NCBI RefSeq assembly: GCF_007748195.1
Contig: NZ_CP037920.1
Location: 4,477,800 to 4,541,799 of the forward strand
Direction of reading: 5' to 3'
Length of the DNA stretch: 64,000 nucleotides
From: Gimesia aquarii
GTDB taxonomy: Bacteria; Planctomycetota; Planctomycetia; Planctomycetales; Planctomycetaceae
The translations under genes and the position numbers were made by a program. Of this stretch, positions 38,616 through 47,626 are shown piece after piece. Below the pieces are notes generated by a model, which had not been told where the DNA came from, made no database searches, and was given only the letters and a program-made list of their open reading frames with translations. Position 1 is the first letter of the stretch. Each line of letters starts with the position of its first letter.

Positions 38616-39761
38616 TTATGGAATTACCAGTGTTGTTTTCGTGACTGATCTTGGTTTCAAATGTGTATCCATCCAACCATACATCAATTCTCTTGATTCA
38701 TGAGCAACCGAGTGTCCTTTTCCATGTACGTAAAATGCAAAGTTCTGTGGGGCCTTTTCCAGTTCATAAACATCCATGACTTTTAACAACATCAGCACTC
38801 GCTGTCTTTGAGTCAGAGGATCTCCATCATTTAATCCGGAAAGATCGAGAAAGGCGCGTGGAGCAATTAATGCCATGATTTCATGAAAGTCAATAGGAGG
38901 CAATTCTCCTTCTAATAAACCCGGCCGAATATGTTTAAAATAAACATACCACCGATCGCGAGACCACGCCTCAACCTTTGAATTTTGGCGAAAAAAAGAA
39001 GCACTACAGTTGCCGGCTGCCGCTTGAACCCGTTCATCATAAGCGGCTAAGAACATCGTACCATGACCACCCAATGAATGACCAAGTGCACCAATTTTAT
39101 CGGGATTCACTTCTTTCAAAGATTCCAAAACATCAATCGCAATTGAGTGCTCATAAGTGAATTTTCCCACAGCCGTCCACTGGGGATGTTTTTTGTAAAA
39201 AGCAGTCGTATCATAAGGTCCCTCTTGGGGGATTCGATGGCCGGCGACAAAATGATCTGGTGCGATAACGACATAGCCTCTGCGACATAAATGATCCAGA
39301 TATGCTTTATCGGGATTATCAATCAACCCGGCTGCTCGTTTTTTTCCATAAGCATAGGTACCGTGTAAAGCCACAATCGCAGGTGCTGGTCCCCGGAGGT
39401 TCAAGGGTACTCCCAAAAAGGCGTGTGCTCGTTCATCCTTTTCAACCTGATAACTAATCAGCTGTCTACGATAGACTCCATCGACAATCACCGTATCATG
39501 AAATTGTAATTCTAAAGCAGGCTTTTTAGGTTTGAACTCGTCACGGATTAGCTTTAAATACTGTTTCCTGATTTCCTTTTTATGTTCTATCCACTCTTCG
39601 GGAGAATTGATTCCTGCAAGCAGATCATCCCACGGCGAATCAATTTTGCTGGGGTCAGAACGTTTTCTTACAACCTTTTCTTCAGCACCTAGCTCAATAC
39701 TGAGAGTAAGAATTATCAGCGAATAAATAAGCACATTCAAAGATTGAAACCGCATAAGCAA
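38616..39761 (-). CDS. Exported alpha/beta hydrolase (esterase/dienelactone-hydrolase-like)
   Basis: This is a 381-residue serine hydrolase with an N-terminal signal (hydrophobic residues 8-24, cleavage near IELGAEEK). The oxyanion-hole region is IVALHGTYAYG, and the nucleophile elbow is IGALGHSLGGHGTMFLAA with Ser229. The acid is probably the Asp in FLDLSGLNDGDPL, and the catalytic His is in FYVHGKGHSVAHES near the C-terminus. The fold is closest to acetyl-xylan-esterase/prolyl-oligopeptidase-type hydrolases that planctomycetes export for polysaccharide deacetylation. The substrate is unknown. It lies immediately upstream of sixA on the same strand. Confidence 0.85.
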   Translation of the reverse strand: MLMRFQSLNVLIYSLIILTLSIELGAEEKVVRKRSDPSKIDSPWDDLLAGINSPEEWIEHKKEIRKQYLKLIRDEFKPKKPALELQFHDTVIVDGVYRRQLISYQVEKDERAHAFLGVPLNLRGPAPAIVALHGTYAYGKKRAAGLIDNPDKAYLDHLCRRGYVVIAPDHFVAGHRIPQEGPYDTTAFYKKHPQWTAVGKFTYEHSIAIDVLESLKEVNPDKIGALGHSLGGHGTMFLAAYDERVQAAAGNCSASFFRQNSKVEAWSRDRWYVYFKHIRPGLLEGELPPIDFHEIMALIAPRAFLDLSGLNDGDPLTQRQRVLMLLKVMDVYELEKAPQNFAFYVHGKGHSVAHESRELMYGWMDTHLKPRSVTKTTLVIP

Positions 39762-39874
39762 ACCTATTAATAAATTGGAAATTAGAATGCATTATCACCT
39801 AATACTGATATCATTAACAACAGCTTAATACTATTTTTTGAGGTTTTTCCCGCTGCCTCTCACAAGAGTTCATT

Positions 39875-41563
39875 ATGAAACATATACTACCACTTTCGTT
39901 ATTAAGTATTCTCATGTTTTCTATAGCTCAATTCTCCAGCTTATCAGCAAATGAGCTCAAACAACCTCAAAACAACGTCACGGATATCATTCATCCCAAA
40001 ATCCGTTCCATAACCAAATCAGAACAGATTAGCGAGGTGATTGCTCCTGAAAAAATTACAGCCGATCAAGGATTTAGTTATATTGCCCGCTTGTCGATCC
40101 CTCGTGCGGCAGACCGAAAATCTTCTTCAAAATGTATTTTGTTAGAAGATGGAATGCCATTACCGCATCCACATGCACGTCACAAACTGATTCGGGAACA
40201 GGGCAGGGGACACTATAGTCATTGGACATCCAACACTTTGTATTTTTCAACCAGTGATTCTTCTGATCCTCGTACCAATGGTAAAAAATATGAGCTAATC
40301 AGTACAGAATCTTATAATCAAAAACAATCCTCGTTTAATCTTACAGAGTCTCAATCAGAAATCAGATTTCCTTCCATTTCTCAAAGAAGACCACAACCTA
40401 TCAAAATCGTCTGGAAAAACCAGGACAGTCAAACCAGGGTTTCACCGTCCTGGAAACGCAAAGGATCGCCCGACCTGACCAGCCAAGAAACGATGTTAGC
40501 TAGTATTTTGAAGCCTGGTATGAGCTCGGAAGAGAAATCACTCGCTATATGGAAATTTTTGGTCGATTGGCGATACCACCATACACCAGCAGAGTCAGGA
40601 GATGAATTACACGATCCTGTAAAATTTCTGAATGTTTACGGCTACGGCTTCTGTGACGATTGTGCAACAAATTTCTCGGTGTTAGCCAACAAAGCGGGTT
40701 TGCAATCACGTGTATGGGGTCTTGGAGGCCACGTTGTGGGAGAAACATTTTATGATGGCCGTTGGCATATGTTTGATCCAGATCACCAGGTGTTCTATCG
40801 AAATCAACAGGGAGTGATTGCTGGCGTCGAAGAACTTTCACAACACCCGGAGTTAATTACAAAAACACCTCAAGATCCAATTGGGAGCCCATCAGCCCTC
40901 ATTGCCCAGCTCTATACCTCAACAGGCAACAATCGCGTTTATAAAAAACGACCTCAAATCAAAAATACCGTCGTAGCTCCTTCTCTGGAACCTCTTGATC
41001 AAGTTGAATTTCGATATACAAACGCTGAATTCATTCATCAAAAAGGCTCTGCTGGTGTTCCTAAGGCTCCTATCGTTGGTAATGGAACTTTAAAACGAAC
41101 AGTTAGAGTAGTCCGAAATCTGAAACAGACAAGTCCAGAGCATCGCCAGTGGCATCTCAAATGGCCCTATGTTTTTTTGAAAGGTTCACTGAATTTAAAA
41201 TTGGAATCGCCAGTGCCAGTTCCCACAGTTTATGTCTCTCATCATCTGAAATCCTGGGAGAAACTTGATGGTGTCATGGACAAAAACAATCTCCATGTTT
41301 CGCTCGATGAATGGATTCAAAAACAACCAACAGCAGTATATGAGTGCTATTTTCGACTGGAAAACCCAAGCAAAACAGATCCGGCAAATTTGATTCAACA
41401 AGTGAATACGGAAGTAATCTTTCAGTTTGCTCCAAGAGCTCTCGCACATATGGAAAAAATGAATAACACGTTTCAAATGAAATTGACTTCAGATCAAGTA
41501 CTTCCCCGCGCAAACAAACAGGCAGGGATTAAAGTGCAATTAGTCTGGAATGAGCTTGAATAG
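39875..41563 (+). CDS. Exported transglutaminase-like (papain-fold) protein
   Basis: This 562-residue protein has an N-terminal signal peptide (residues 1-25, cleavage near SLSANE). A transglutaminase-core domain lies at about residues 200-310: the catalytic Cys260 is in YGYGFCDDCATNFSVLANKA, His286 in GLGGHVVGETFYDGRW, and Asp301 in HMFDPDHQVFY. The N-terminal 180 residues and the C-terminal 200 residues look beta-rich. Bacterial proteins of this kind are often proteases or cross-linking enzymes in the periplasm. It converges with the phosphatase-cytochrome gene (8 bases between stops), so a functional link is not implied. Confidence 0.8.
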   Translation: MKHILPLSLLSILMFSIAQFSSLSANELKQPQNNVTDIIHPKIRSITKSEQISEVIAPEKITADQGFSYIARLSIPRAADRKSSSKCILLEDGMPLPHPHARHKLIREQGRGHYSHWTSNTLYFSTSDSSDPRTNGKKYELISTESYNQKQSSFNLTESQSEIRFPSISQRRPQPIKIVWKNQDSQTRVSPSWKRKGSPDLTSQETMLASILKPGMSSEEKSLAIWKFLVDWRYHHTPAESGDELHDPVKFLNVYGYGFCDDCATNFSVLANKAGLQSRVWGLGGHVVGETFYDGRWHMFDPDHQVFYRNQQGVIAGVEELSQHPELITKTPQDPIGSPSALIAQLYTSTGNNRVYKKRPQIKNTVVAPSLEPLDQVEFRYTNAEFIHQKGSAGVPKAPIVGNGTLKRTVRVVRNLKQTSPEHRQWHLKWPYVFLKGSLNLKLESPVPVPTVYVSHHLKSWEKLDGVMDKNNLHVSLDEWIQKQPTAVYECYFRLENPSKTDPANLIQQVNTEVIFQFAPRALAHMEKMNNTFQMKLTSDQVLPRANKQAGIKVQLVWNELE

Positions 41564-41571
41564 GCGATATC

Positions 41572-42510
41572 TCAATCACGATATTTCTGATGGCAACGTT
41601 TGCACTGTGATTTCAGTGACTTCAATCTGGAAACGATCTGTTCCTGGTCTCCTTTTCGAATTTCTGTTCCCAGCCTTTTAAAATGTGCTTCAGATTCATT
41701 CAACCATTTTTTAAAGGTTTCGTCATAATCACTGGCATACTTCCGTGATGTTTCATGGAACCCTTCCTGCAAGAGTAAGATGATTTGCAATGTTTCTTTT
41801 TCATCTGGAGACTCACTTGCACTCAGTAATTCCAACTGCTCAAACTGGTAGTTGATATTGACCATCGCCGTCACCATCGGATCAACTTTCGCACTCGCAA
41901 CTAATTTAGGTAGTTTTATATTGGGAGCAGGAACTTGAAATCCCCCGATATCTCTCCAGAGACCGGCATACGCTTTACTGGTTCCTGCTTGCTCCAAAAA
42001 GAGAAAAGCTTGCTTCTTATCAAAGCTGCCTCGACAGAGCCCGACTATCGCAGCCGCAGCAGGACCTCGATGACGTCCATGATGGCAATGAATATAGATC
42101 GAGCCTTGAAGATCTCTGGACACCCGAGCAAACGCTAATCCAGCTTCATGAGAAATTCCATCATAGCCTATGGGAATATGAACATAGTTGATCCCAGTCT
42201 CTTTTGCCAATTTTAATTTTGGTGTTACTCCATCTACACTGACGATCGTCTTGATCCCCATTTTCTTCAAAACCTCAAACCCTTTTTTACCTTTAGGAGC
42301 GCTCCCAGAGTAAATCCGATCATCAATTTGGAACACATTCTGTAAACCAGGTCGGCTGAGTGATTGAAACGTCTTTTGAACATTGACATTCTCTGATACG
42401 ATCCCCATATCAGAATCTATCGGGTTCTGACTAAATAAAACAGCAGAACTCACACTTATCTCTAATAGACATATGCCGCTAATGACTCTTAACCAAAACA
42501 TGCTTTGCAA
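41572..42510 (-). CDS. Dual-specificity-type phosphatase fused to a C-terminal cytochrome c'-like domain
   Basis: This 312-residue exported protein combines two parts. A signal segment (residues 8-28) is followed by a small tyrosine/dual-specificity phosphatase domain: RIYSGSAPKGKKGFEVL, IKTIVSVDG, VHIPIGYDG and the P-loop HCHHGRHRGPAAAAI with Cys142 and Arg148 (CX5R). Residues 205-312 are all helical and end in CKRCH (Cys303, Cys306, His307), a c-type heme motif placed at the extreme C-terminus, as in the four-helix cytochrome c' (class II) family. Location is therefore periplasmic, where phosphotyrosine phosphatases are unusual. Both motifs are intact. The combination is my reading; each domain alone is well known. 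Confidence 0.8.
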   Translation of the reverse strand: MQSMFWLRVISGICLLEISVSSAVLFSQNPIDSDMGIVSENVNVQKTFQSLSRPGLQNVFQIDDRIYSGSAPKGKKGFEVLKKMGIKTIVSVDGVTPKLKLAKETGINYVHIPIGYDGISHEAGLAFARVSRDLQGSIYIHCHHGRHRGPAAAAIVGLCRGSFDKKQAFLFLEQAGTSKAYAGLWRDIGGFQVPAPNIKLPKLVASAKVDPMVTAMVNINYQFEQLELLSASESPDEKETLQIILLLQEGFHETSRKYASDYDETFKKWLNESEAHFKRLGTEIRKGDQEQIVSRLKSLKSQCKRCHQKYRD

Positions 42511-42772
42511 AACTTTCTTATTTTCAAATGCTGAATGAACACTCTTATTAGAATATCAAATCTAGTTGATTTGTTCAGAATTTCTAAGAAAATAAATACA
42601 ATTTAGATATTTCACTGATTGCCTGGGCTAGCAGTCGCTACGCGTTAAATGGCTGATCTTCAAAAGGCCTTAGCTTGGAATTCATCCGTCTGATGACTAC
42701 CCTACAAGCTCAGGAAAAGCTACTTTTTAGAGTTGTGGCTGAAATGACATCTCTTTTTGTACTGGTTCTACG

Positions 42773-43105
42773 ATGGCTTATGACGAAGCACTCGCCCAAC
42801 GCGTTCACCAATTACTGAAACGCCGAAAAGGGTTTTCCCAACGAAAGATGTTTGGTGGTATGTGTTTTATGCTGCATGGAAATATGTGTTGTGGTATCAC
42901 ACATAAGGAATTGATGCTGCGATTGGGCGAAAAAAATGCTGCGAAAGCGTTAGAAGAGTCTTTCACTCGTGAAATGGATTTTACCGGAAAGCCGATAAAG
43001 AGCATGATCTATGTCGAGCGCCCTGGCTTTGAAGATGATGCTGACCTGAAATATTGGGTGAATCAGGCTGTCAAGTTTGTACAATCTCTTCCCCCAAAGA
43101 GTTAA
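42773..43105 (+). CDS. TfoX/Sxy N-terminal-domain protein
   Basis: This 110-residue protein matches the TfoX N-terminal family, seen by RRKGFSQRKMFGGMCFMLHGNMCCGI and LMLRLGEKNAAKALEE, ending with DLKYWVNQAVKFVQSLPPKS. In gamma-proteobacteria TfoX regulates competence, but short stand-alone versions like this are widespread and of unknown function. No ribosome-binding site is obvious, and the ATG is the first in frame. It is flanked by genes on the opposite strand and is monocistronic. Confidence 0.85.
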   Translation: MAYDEALAQRVHQLLKRRKGFSQRKMFGGMCFMLHGNMCCGITHKELMLRLGEKNAAKALEESFTREMDFTGKPIKSMIYVERPGFEDDADLKYWVNQAVKFVQSLPPKS

Positions 43106-43213
43106 TCACTTGTTTGGCATCTGAAACTGTGGCGAGTTGGGGAGTACTCTTTTCACCAAATTTTAAATCAAGTTCTGATTCCTGTAGAAATATCCAATTA
43201 CTTAATTGTTTCT

Positions 43214-43609
43214 CTAAGGCCCGTACCAATAACCGTAAAAGAAACGAGATGGATTATAGAAGAAATTAGGGGCAGGTTGCATTACTTCTACCGTTGACGG
43301 AAACAGGCTATTGCTAACGTTAGGTCGGCTCAATGAAATTCCCATCGCCTTGCGTGTATTGATTCTCCGAAGGCGTTGTTCAGCGCGAGCAAGCGCTCTT
43401 TGATGAATTAATTTTTGGCTTGCTGTCATCCTCTGATCGACTTTCTTAAGACTATTTCTGGACGAACTAGCGGTTGATTTTTCTGAAATCGTAAGCTGTT
43501 TGTTTTTCTTCGCCTGAAAACCAGAAGTCGATTTCTGCTCTTGGCCGAAAATTGGCGCTGACAGAAAAAATAAAGACAGAACCATCAGAATAAAAACAGA
43601 AGAGCGCAT
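43214..43609 (-). CDS. Small exported protein of unknown function (131 aa)
   Basis: This protein has a clear signal peptide (VFILMVLSLFFLSAPIFGQ, cleavage near residue 22) and a GAGG ribosome-binding site six bases before the ATG. The mature part is very basic (KSTASSSRNSLKKVDQRMTA, then RALARAEQRLRRINTRKA) and ends with a short aromatic tail, FYNPSRFFYGYWYGP. No domain is recognised. The basic composition and the aromatic C-terminus suggest binding to a polyanion or the cell surface, but this is only a composition-based guess. Confidence 0.65.
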   Translation of the reverse strand: MRSSVFILMVLSLFFLSAPIFGQEQKSTSGFQAKKNKQLTISEKSTASSSRNSLKKVDQRMTASQKLIHQRALARAEQRLRRINTRKAMGISLSRPNVSNSLFPSTVEVMQPAPNFFYNPSRFFYGYWYGP

Positions 43610-43795
43610 CGTTAGCCTCTCTCTTCATAAGATTGATTTTACAAGACGACGACAAAGTAGAACAAATAGCACTGCGCAGACTTCGCCTATGAATCGGAAA
43701 CGTTACTCATGATTCATCGGTTCAAAAATCAAAAGATCTGAGCAATTTCAATTAAAATAGCAAATAAGTAACTATTTCTTTCAAGAAACTGCGGT

Positions 43796-44875
43796 CTAGG
43801 GAACTTTTACTATCTCAACCCAAGAAGGAGATTTTCCCACATCATAGGTCGCAAACCGTTTCAATTTTCCTGTTTTAGGCGAAATTCGATAAGCGGCAAG
43901 CTTGCCATTCTTCTGACCAGCGGCGTAGAGGTATCTACCCGACGGATCAATATTAAACGAACGAGGAGTATCTTCCGTTGGCTCCTGCCCTAAAGACTTC
44001 AATCGCCCTGACTTCAGATCTACCTCGTAACAGGCAATGCTGTTATGACCTCGATTGGAGGCATACAAATACTTGCCTGAAGGTGAAAGCTCGATGTCCG
44101 CACAAGTGTTTTTCCCCTCATATCCTTTCGGTAGAGTAGAAATGGTTTGAAAGGGAGTGAGAGTTCCCTTTTTTGAATCCAGCCTATAGGCTGATACAGA
44201 GCTTCCCTTTTCATTATCAAAATAGATAAATCGATTATCCTTTGAGACAGCAAGATGTCTTGGCTCTAATCCTTCTGCCGCTTGAACCAGTGGCTTTTTA
44301 TTCGCCTTCAACATACCCGTCTTTTCATTGAGTATGAATTGGTATATGGCATTCGGACCAGTATGAGGCACGAAAACAAATTGATTCGATTGGTCTGGTA
44401 AGATCGCGTGAGCTTTTTTGTCAGTTGGAATCGTCTGCAGAATTTCAGTAGAAATTTCACCGTTTTTAGACAATTGATGAACGGCAACTTTACCTTCGCC
44501 ATAATAAGCAGAAAACAGGTAGTCCCCATTTCTGTCACTCGCGATGTAGGCTGCATTCCCCCCCGCTGGAACGGATGAAATTTTCTTGAGCTTACCATTT
44601 TGGGGATTTATAGAATAACTGTTAAATTTCTTTGCCGATCTCACTGAGGCAAACAAATATTTCTTTTCAGGATCTACCTCCAGACAACCTGGAGCACCTT
44701 CAAGCTTCACATCTTCAATATGAGTTAAATCGCCATCCTTTTCATCCATTTGATAAACTGCGATTTTCTTTTCTCCACCGAGAGAAATATAAACGAAACT
44801 CGCAGCAAGACAGGGAGTATGTGACAAAACGAACAGACCCACGATTGATAGACAGAACCGAAGCAGAAGATGCAT
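43796..44875 (-). CDS. Exported lactonase-like beta-propeller protein (6-phosphogluconolactonase type)
   Basis: This is a 359-residue seven-bladed propeller of the YkgB/Pgl lactonase family. The frame is open 171 bases further upstream, but the ATG at 44875 has AAAGGGG about six bases upstream, starts a signal peptide (LLLRFCLSIVGLFVLSH) and avoids overlap with the next gene. Repeating blade motifs are visible, such as CLEVDPEKKYLFASVRSAKK, YIASDRNGDYLFSAYYGEGK, HLAVSKDNRFIYFDNEKGSS and IELSPSGKYLYASNRGHNS. The cytoplasmic lactonase activity known for the family is less likely for an exported protein. It follows the anti-sigma-like gene and could be a target or part of the same unit. Confidence 0.83.
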   Translation of the reverse strand: MHLLLRFCLSIVGLFVLSHTPCLAASFVYISLGGEKKIAVYQMDEKDGDLTHIEDVKLEGAPGCLEVDPEKKYLFASVRSAKKFNSYSINPQNGKLKKISSVPAGGNAAYIASDRNGDYLFSAYYGEGKVAVHQLSKNGEISTEILQTIPTDKKAHAILPDQSNQFVFVPHTGPNAIYQFILNEKTGMLKANKKPLVQAAEGLEPRHLAVSKDNRFIYFDNEKGSSVSAYRLDSKKGTLTPFQTISTLPKGYEGKNTCADIELSPSGKYLYASNRGHNSIACYEVDLKSGRLKSLGQEPTEDTPRSFNIDPSGRYLYAAGQKNGKLAAYRISPKTGKLKRFATYDVGKSPSWVEIVKVP

Positions 44876-44954
44876 GATAGCCCCTTTGAATATGAAACCA
44901 ACTACGAATAACACATGCTTGTTTGTATTAGTAGAACTGGTTCCGAGGGAAATA

Positions 44955-45713
44955 TCAAGCAGAAGCGGCTTGTAAAGCTCGTCCCAAAGCTTCCAATTCA
45001 CGTGCGCCACCAAAAACAATGCAGATATAAACCTGATCGTCTTCAATCCATTTTACTGTCGCATAATTTCCTTTTTTGAGCTGAGAGTACTCGACATTTC
45101 CAGGATCAAAATAAGTATGCGAAGGCAACGGAGTCACTCGCCTGGCGGGCACCTGCAGTATTGCCCCATAAACAGGCTGGGCTTTCCCAGTATTAAGTGT
45201 GAAAAAACGAACCACAGTGTCATGGACCGGTGATTTGGGTTCATGAGCCGATGATTGATCTACAAAAACGCCATAAGAATTGGGGGTAAAGTTTAAACGA
45301 CCTTTGAAACGCCAACCTCCTTGAGTCGGCAGACGCTCAGAAAAATTATTATCAAATCGAGACAAAAAACGACGATCCAGATTTAACTTCGGACTGAACT
45401 CAGATAAATCAATGACCGGCCCTTGAGCAACAAAAAAAGAAACCAGCATTGCCGCAAATACCAAACAAGCTGAAAGTCCAGCAAGGACACCCGGCTTTTT
45501 AAGAAACGATTTCCGTGGGGAAATGGCAGGCTGATCACTTATCAAAACATTTTCATTAGATTGAACAAGTGAATCCAGAATAGAATCTTTTAACCCATCA
45601 GGAACTTCAACGTCAAGAAGTACAGATTTGAGCTGGTCGTGAAAAGCCGCATCGCCCGGCTGTTCCCCTTGATCAGAATGTTCTGATGATTTAGATGGCT
45701 CTGAAAAATTCAT
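44955..45713 (-). CDS. Membrane protein downstream of an ECF sigma gene (putative anti-sigma factor)
   Basis: This 252-residue protein reads as a cytoplasmic N-terminus, one membrane helix and an extracytoplasmic domain. The start at 45713 has GGAAC about six bases upstream and avoids most of the overlap with the sigma gene; the longer frame begins at 45830. Residues 1-75 are acidic and helical (FHDQLKSVLLDVEVPDGLKD), the membrane segment is KKPGVLAGLSACLVFAAMLV around residue 95, and the outer part is beta-rich (GGWRFKGRLNFTPNSYGVFV). A zinc-binding HxxxCxxC motif of the ZAS type is absent. The anti-sigma role is inferred from order and topology only. Confidence 0.65.
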   Translation of the reverse strand: MNFSEPSKSSEHSDQGEQPGDAAFHDQLKSVLLDVEVPDGLKDSILDSLVQSNENVLISDQPAISPRKSFLKKPGVLAGLSACLVFAAMLVSFFVAQGPVIDLSEFSPKLNLDRRFLSRFDNNFSERLPTQGGWRFKGRLNFTPNSYGVFVDQSSAHEPKSPVHDTVVRFFTLNTGKAQPVYGAILQVPARRVTPLPSHTYFDPGNVEYSQLKKGNYATVKWIEDDQVYICIVFGGARELEALGRALQAASA

Positions 45714-45756
45714 AATCGTTCCATATAACCACGTAAGAAGAAAACCGCAAATAATT

Positions 45757-46278
45757 CTATGAATGGATTGTTGTCTCTTCTTTAGAAAGCGATGAAAAGC
45801 GCTCTTGTAAAAATGATTTCGCCCTCGCAAGACGGCTCATGACCGTTCCAAGTGGAATCGAGAGTTCAGTGGCGATTTCTTTGTAAGTCTTCTCTTCAAA
45901 ATAAAACATCAATAACGGAACTCGAAAATCTTCTGGCAAATTTTTAAGAGCACATTGTAACTCCGTTGAAGTTAATTCGGGCATCATTTTTTCTTCAGAA
46001 GGAAGATCAAACGTCTGGCTAAGTGCTACTGGAGTAATTTTTTTTGTGATCTTTTTCAAAAATAAATTTCGCAAAATTGTGCAAAGCCAAGAGCGGGCTA
46101 AACTCATATCACGAAGTTGAGACAGTTTTTTCTGAGCTACCAAATAGGTCTGTTGGGTAAGGTCTTCTGCATCTGCTCTATCACCCGATAAACGATATGC
46201 ATATCGGAAGAGCAGCTGGTAGTATTGATCCACCAACAGGGCAAGTTCTTCGGAGGTAGTATGGTTCTGTAAGGACAT
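45757..46278 (-). CDS. ECF-family RNA polymerase sigma factor
   Basis: This 173-residue sigma-70 family protein has only regions 2 and 4. Region 2 is seen as LLFRYAYRLSGDRADAEDLTQQTYLVAQKKLSQLRD, region 2.4/linker as ARSWLCTILRNLFLKKITKK, and region 4 as LPEDFRVPLLMFYFEEKTYKEIATELSIPLGTVMSRLARAKSFLQERF. The length is typical. The next gene on the strand, 43 bases on, encodes a single-pass membrane protein, the usual arrangement for a sigma and its anti-sigma. The consensus it recognises cannot be deduced; its own operon would be the first place to look. Confidence 0.92.
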   Translation of the reverse strand: MSLQNHTTSEELALLVDQYYQLLFRYAYRLSGDRADAEDLTQQTYLVAQKKLSQLRDMSLARSWLCTILRNLFLKKITKKITPVALSQTFDLPSEEKMMPELTSTELQCALKNLPEDFRVPLLMFYFEEKTYKEIATELSIPLGTVMSRLARAKSFLQERFSSLSKEETTIHS

Positions 46279-46455
46279 AACCTAACTCTCTATGTAGTAA
46301 AGATGCTGAAAAACACCTTGTTATTCCCCAATAAAGCTAATTTATTGAAATTTTTTCTTAATTCTGATTTCATAAGCATCATTCAGTTGAATTCTTCATA
46401 TTTTTAACTGAATTTTCTAAACAAGTGACCCCTTCGTTCTGCTGGAGATTACCTC

Positions 46456-47568
46456 CTAGGATTTGATCACTTTCCGCTGAATCGTCAGGGACTCTAATCG
46501 CCTTAAATCGGGATCAGGCAATTGCTCAAACGCTTCGACACCGGGAATTTCTCCAGCCATGTTTGACAACCTCAATGGAAATTCGGCAAGCTCTTCATGG
46601 TAATATTTTTCACTGGGAAAAATGTCTGCGGGATAAGTGAAATTATCCAACATCGCCAACGCAGTACAATGGGAAGCGCCAGTTGCACTTTCCAGCATCC
46701 CACCCACCCAACAAGGAATATCTGCTTCTTGACATAAATCATGGATTTTCACCGCATTCGTAAGCCCCCCAACACGCCCGGGCTTGATATTAACATAACG
46801 ACAACTTTTCAATGTGACTGCCTGCTGAGCACGACGAGGGTGAGTAATGCTTTCGTCCAGACAAACGGGGGTTTTGATGATTTTCTGAAGCTGAGCATGA
46901 TCCGTTAGATCATCGTGCTGTAAAGGTTGCTCAATCATTGCCAGTTCAAATTCATCGATCGCTTGAAATAACGCGGTATCTTGAATTCGATATCCACTAT
47001 TACAATCGATGTGAAACGTTGCATCTGGAAAAGAAGAGCGAACTGCTTTGAGCATGGGAATATCCCATCCGGGACGAAACTTAAGTTTAATCCGCGGAAA
47101 GTTTTGTTCTACGGCAGTTCCGACTTCTTCGATCAAATCATCCAGATGATCCATGACTCCGAAATCAGCTCCTACCGGGACTTCGTTTCTCGTGGCGCCT
47201 AACGCAACATGTAGCGGAACATCTTTCTTTCGACTATGCAAACTCCACCAGGCATTATCCAAAGCTGCTTTGGCAAATGGATTTCCTTTATAGAGAGACA
47301 ATTTTTTCTGCAAATCTTCGCCACTGTCGATCTCTTGGCCAATCACTGCTGGTGCCAGCCATTCAGAAACCGTATGAAAGACACCACCGGCCCATTCAGG
47401 GCTATAACAAGGCGCAGCCAAAGGTGTACTTTCTCCCCAACCTTCTACTGATCCACTCGTCATATGACATAATACTGAATGAATCGCTGCATCTTCACCA
47501 TACGCAGTTCGCCAGGGATAGATGAGCGGCATGGCAACATGAAATAACTCAATCCGTTCAATTTTCAT
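46456..47568 (-). CDS. menC: o-Succinylbenzoate synthase-like enolase-superfamily enzyme
   Basis: This enolase-superfamily enzyme has 370 residues. The N-terminal capping domain (RIELFHVAMPLIYPWRTAYG) and the barrel motifs KLKFRPGWD (KxK), HIDCNSGY, MIEQPL, CLDESI and NIKPGRVGG give the metal ligands and both catalytic lysines. This subgroup includes MenC and N-succinylamino-acid racemase. No other menaquinone gene is seen in the window, so racemase or dipeptide-epimerase activity cannot be excluded. It starts 58 bases downstream of the Hsp70 gene on the same strand, with no known functional connection. Confidence 0.82.
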   Translation of the reverse strand: MKIERIELFHVAMPLIYPWRTAYGEDAAIHSVLCHMTSGSVEGWGESTPLAAPCYSPEWAGGVFHTVSEWLAPAVIGQEIDSGEDLQKKLSLYKGNPFAKAALDNAWWSLHSRKKDVPLHVALGATRNEVPVGADFGVMDHLDDLIEEVGTAVEQNFPRIKLKFRPGWDIPMLKAVRSSFPDATFHIDCNSGYRIQDTALFQAIDEFELAMIEQPLQHDDLTDHAQLQKIIKTPVCLDESITHPRRAQQAVTLKSCRYVNIKPGRVGGLTNAVKIHDLCQEADIPCWVGGMLESATGASHCTALAMLDNFTYPADIFPSEKYYHEELAEFPLRLSNMAGEIPGVEAFEQLPDPDLRRLESLTIQRKVIKS

Positions 47569-47626
47569 CTAGAGTTTAAATCCTAAATATATTGCAGAGA
47601 ATTCATCGTAGAAGCAATAATGTGTT

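Noticed and set aside
44876-45046. Upstream extension of the lactonase-like gene
   Set aside because: It would overlap the anti-sigma-like gene, and the ATG at 44875 has a good ribosome-binding site and begins a signal peptide.
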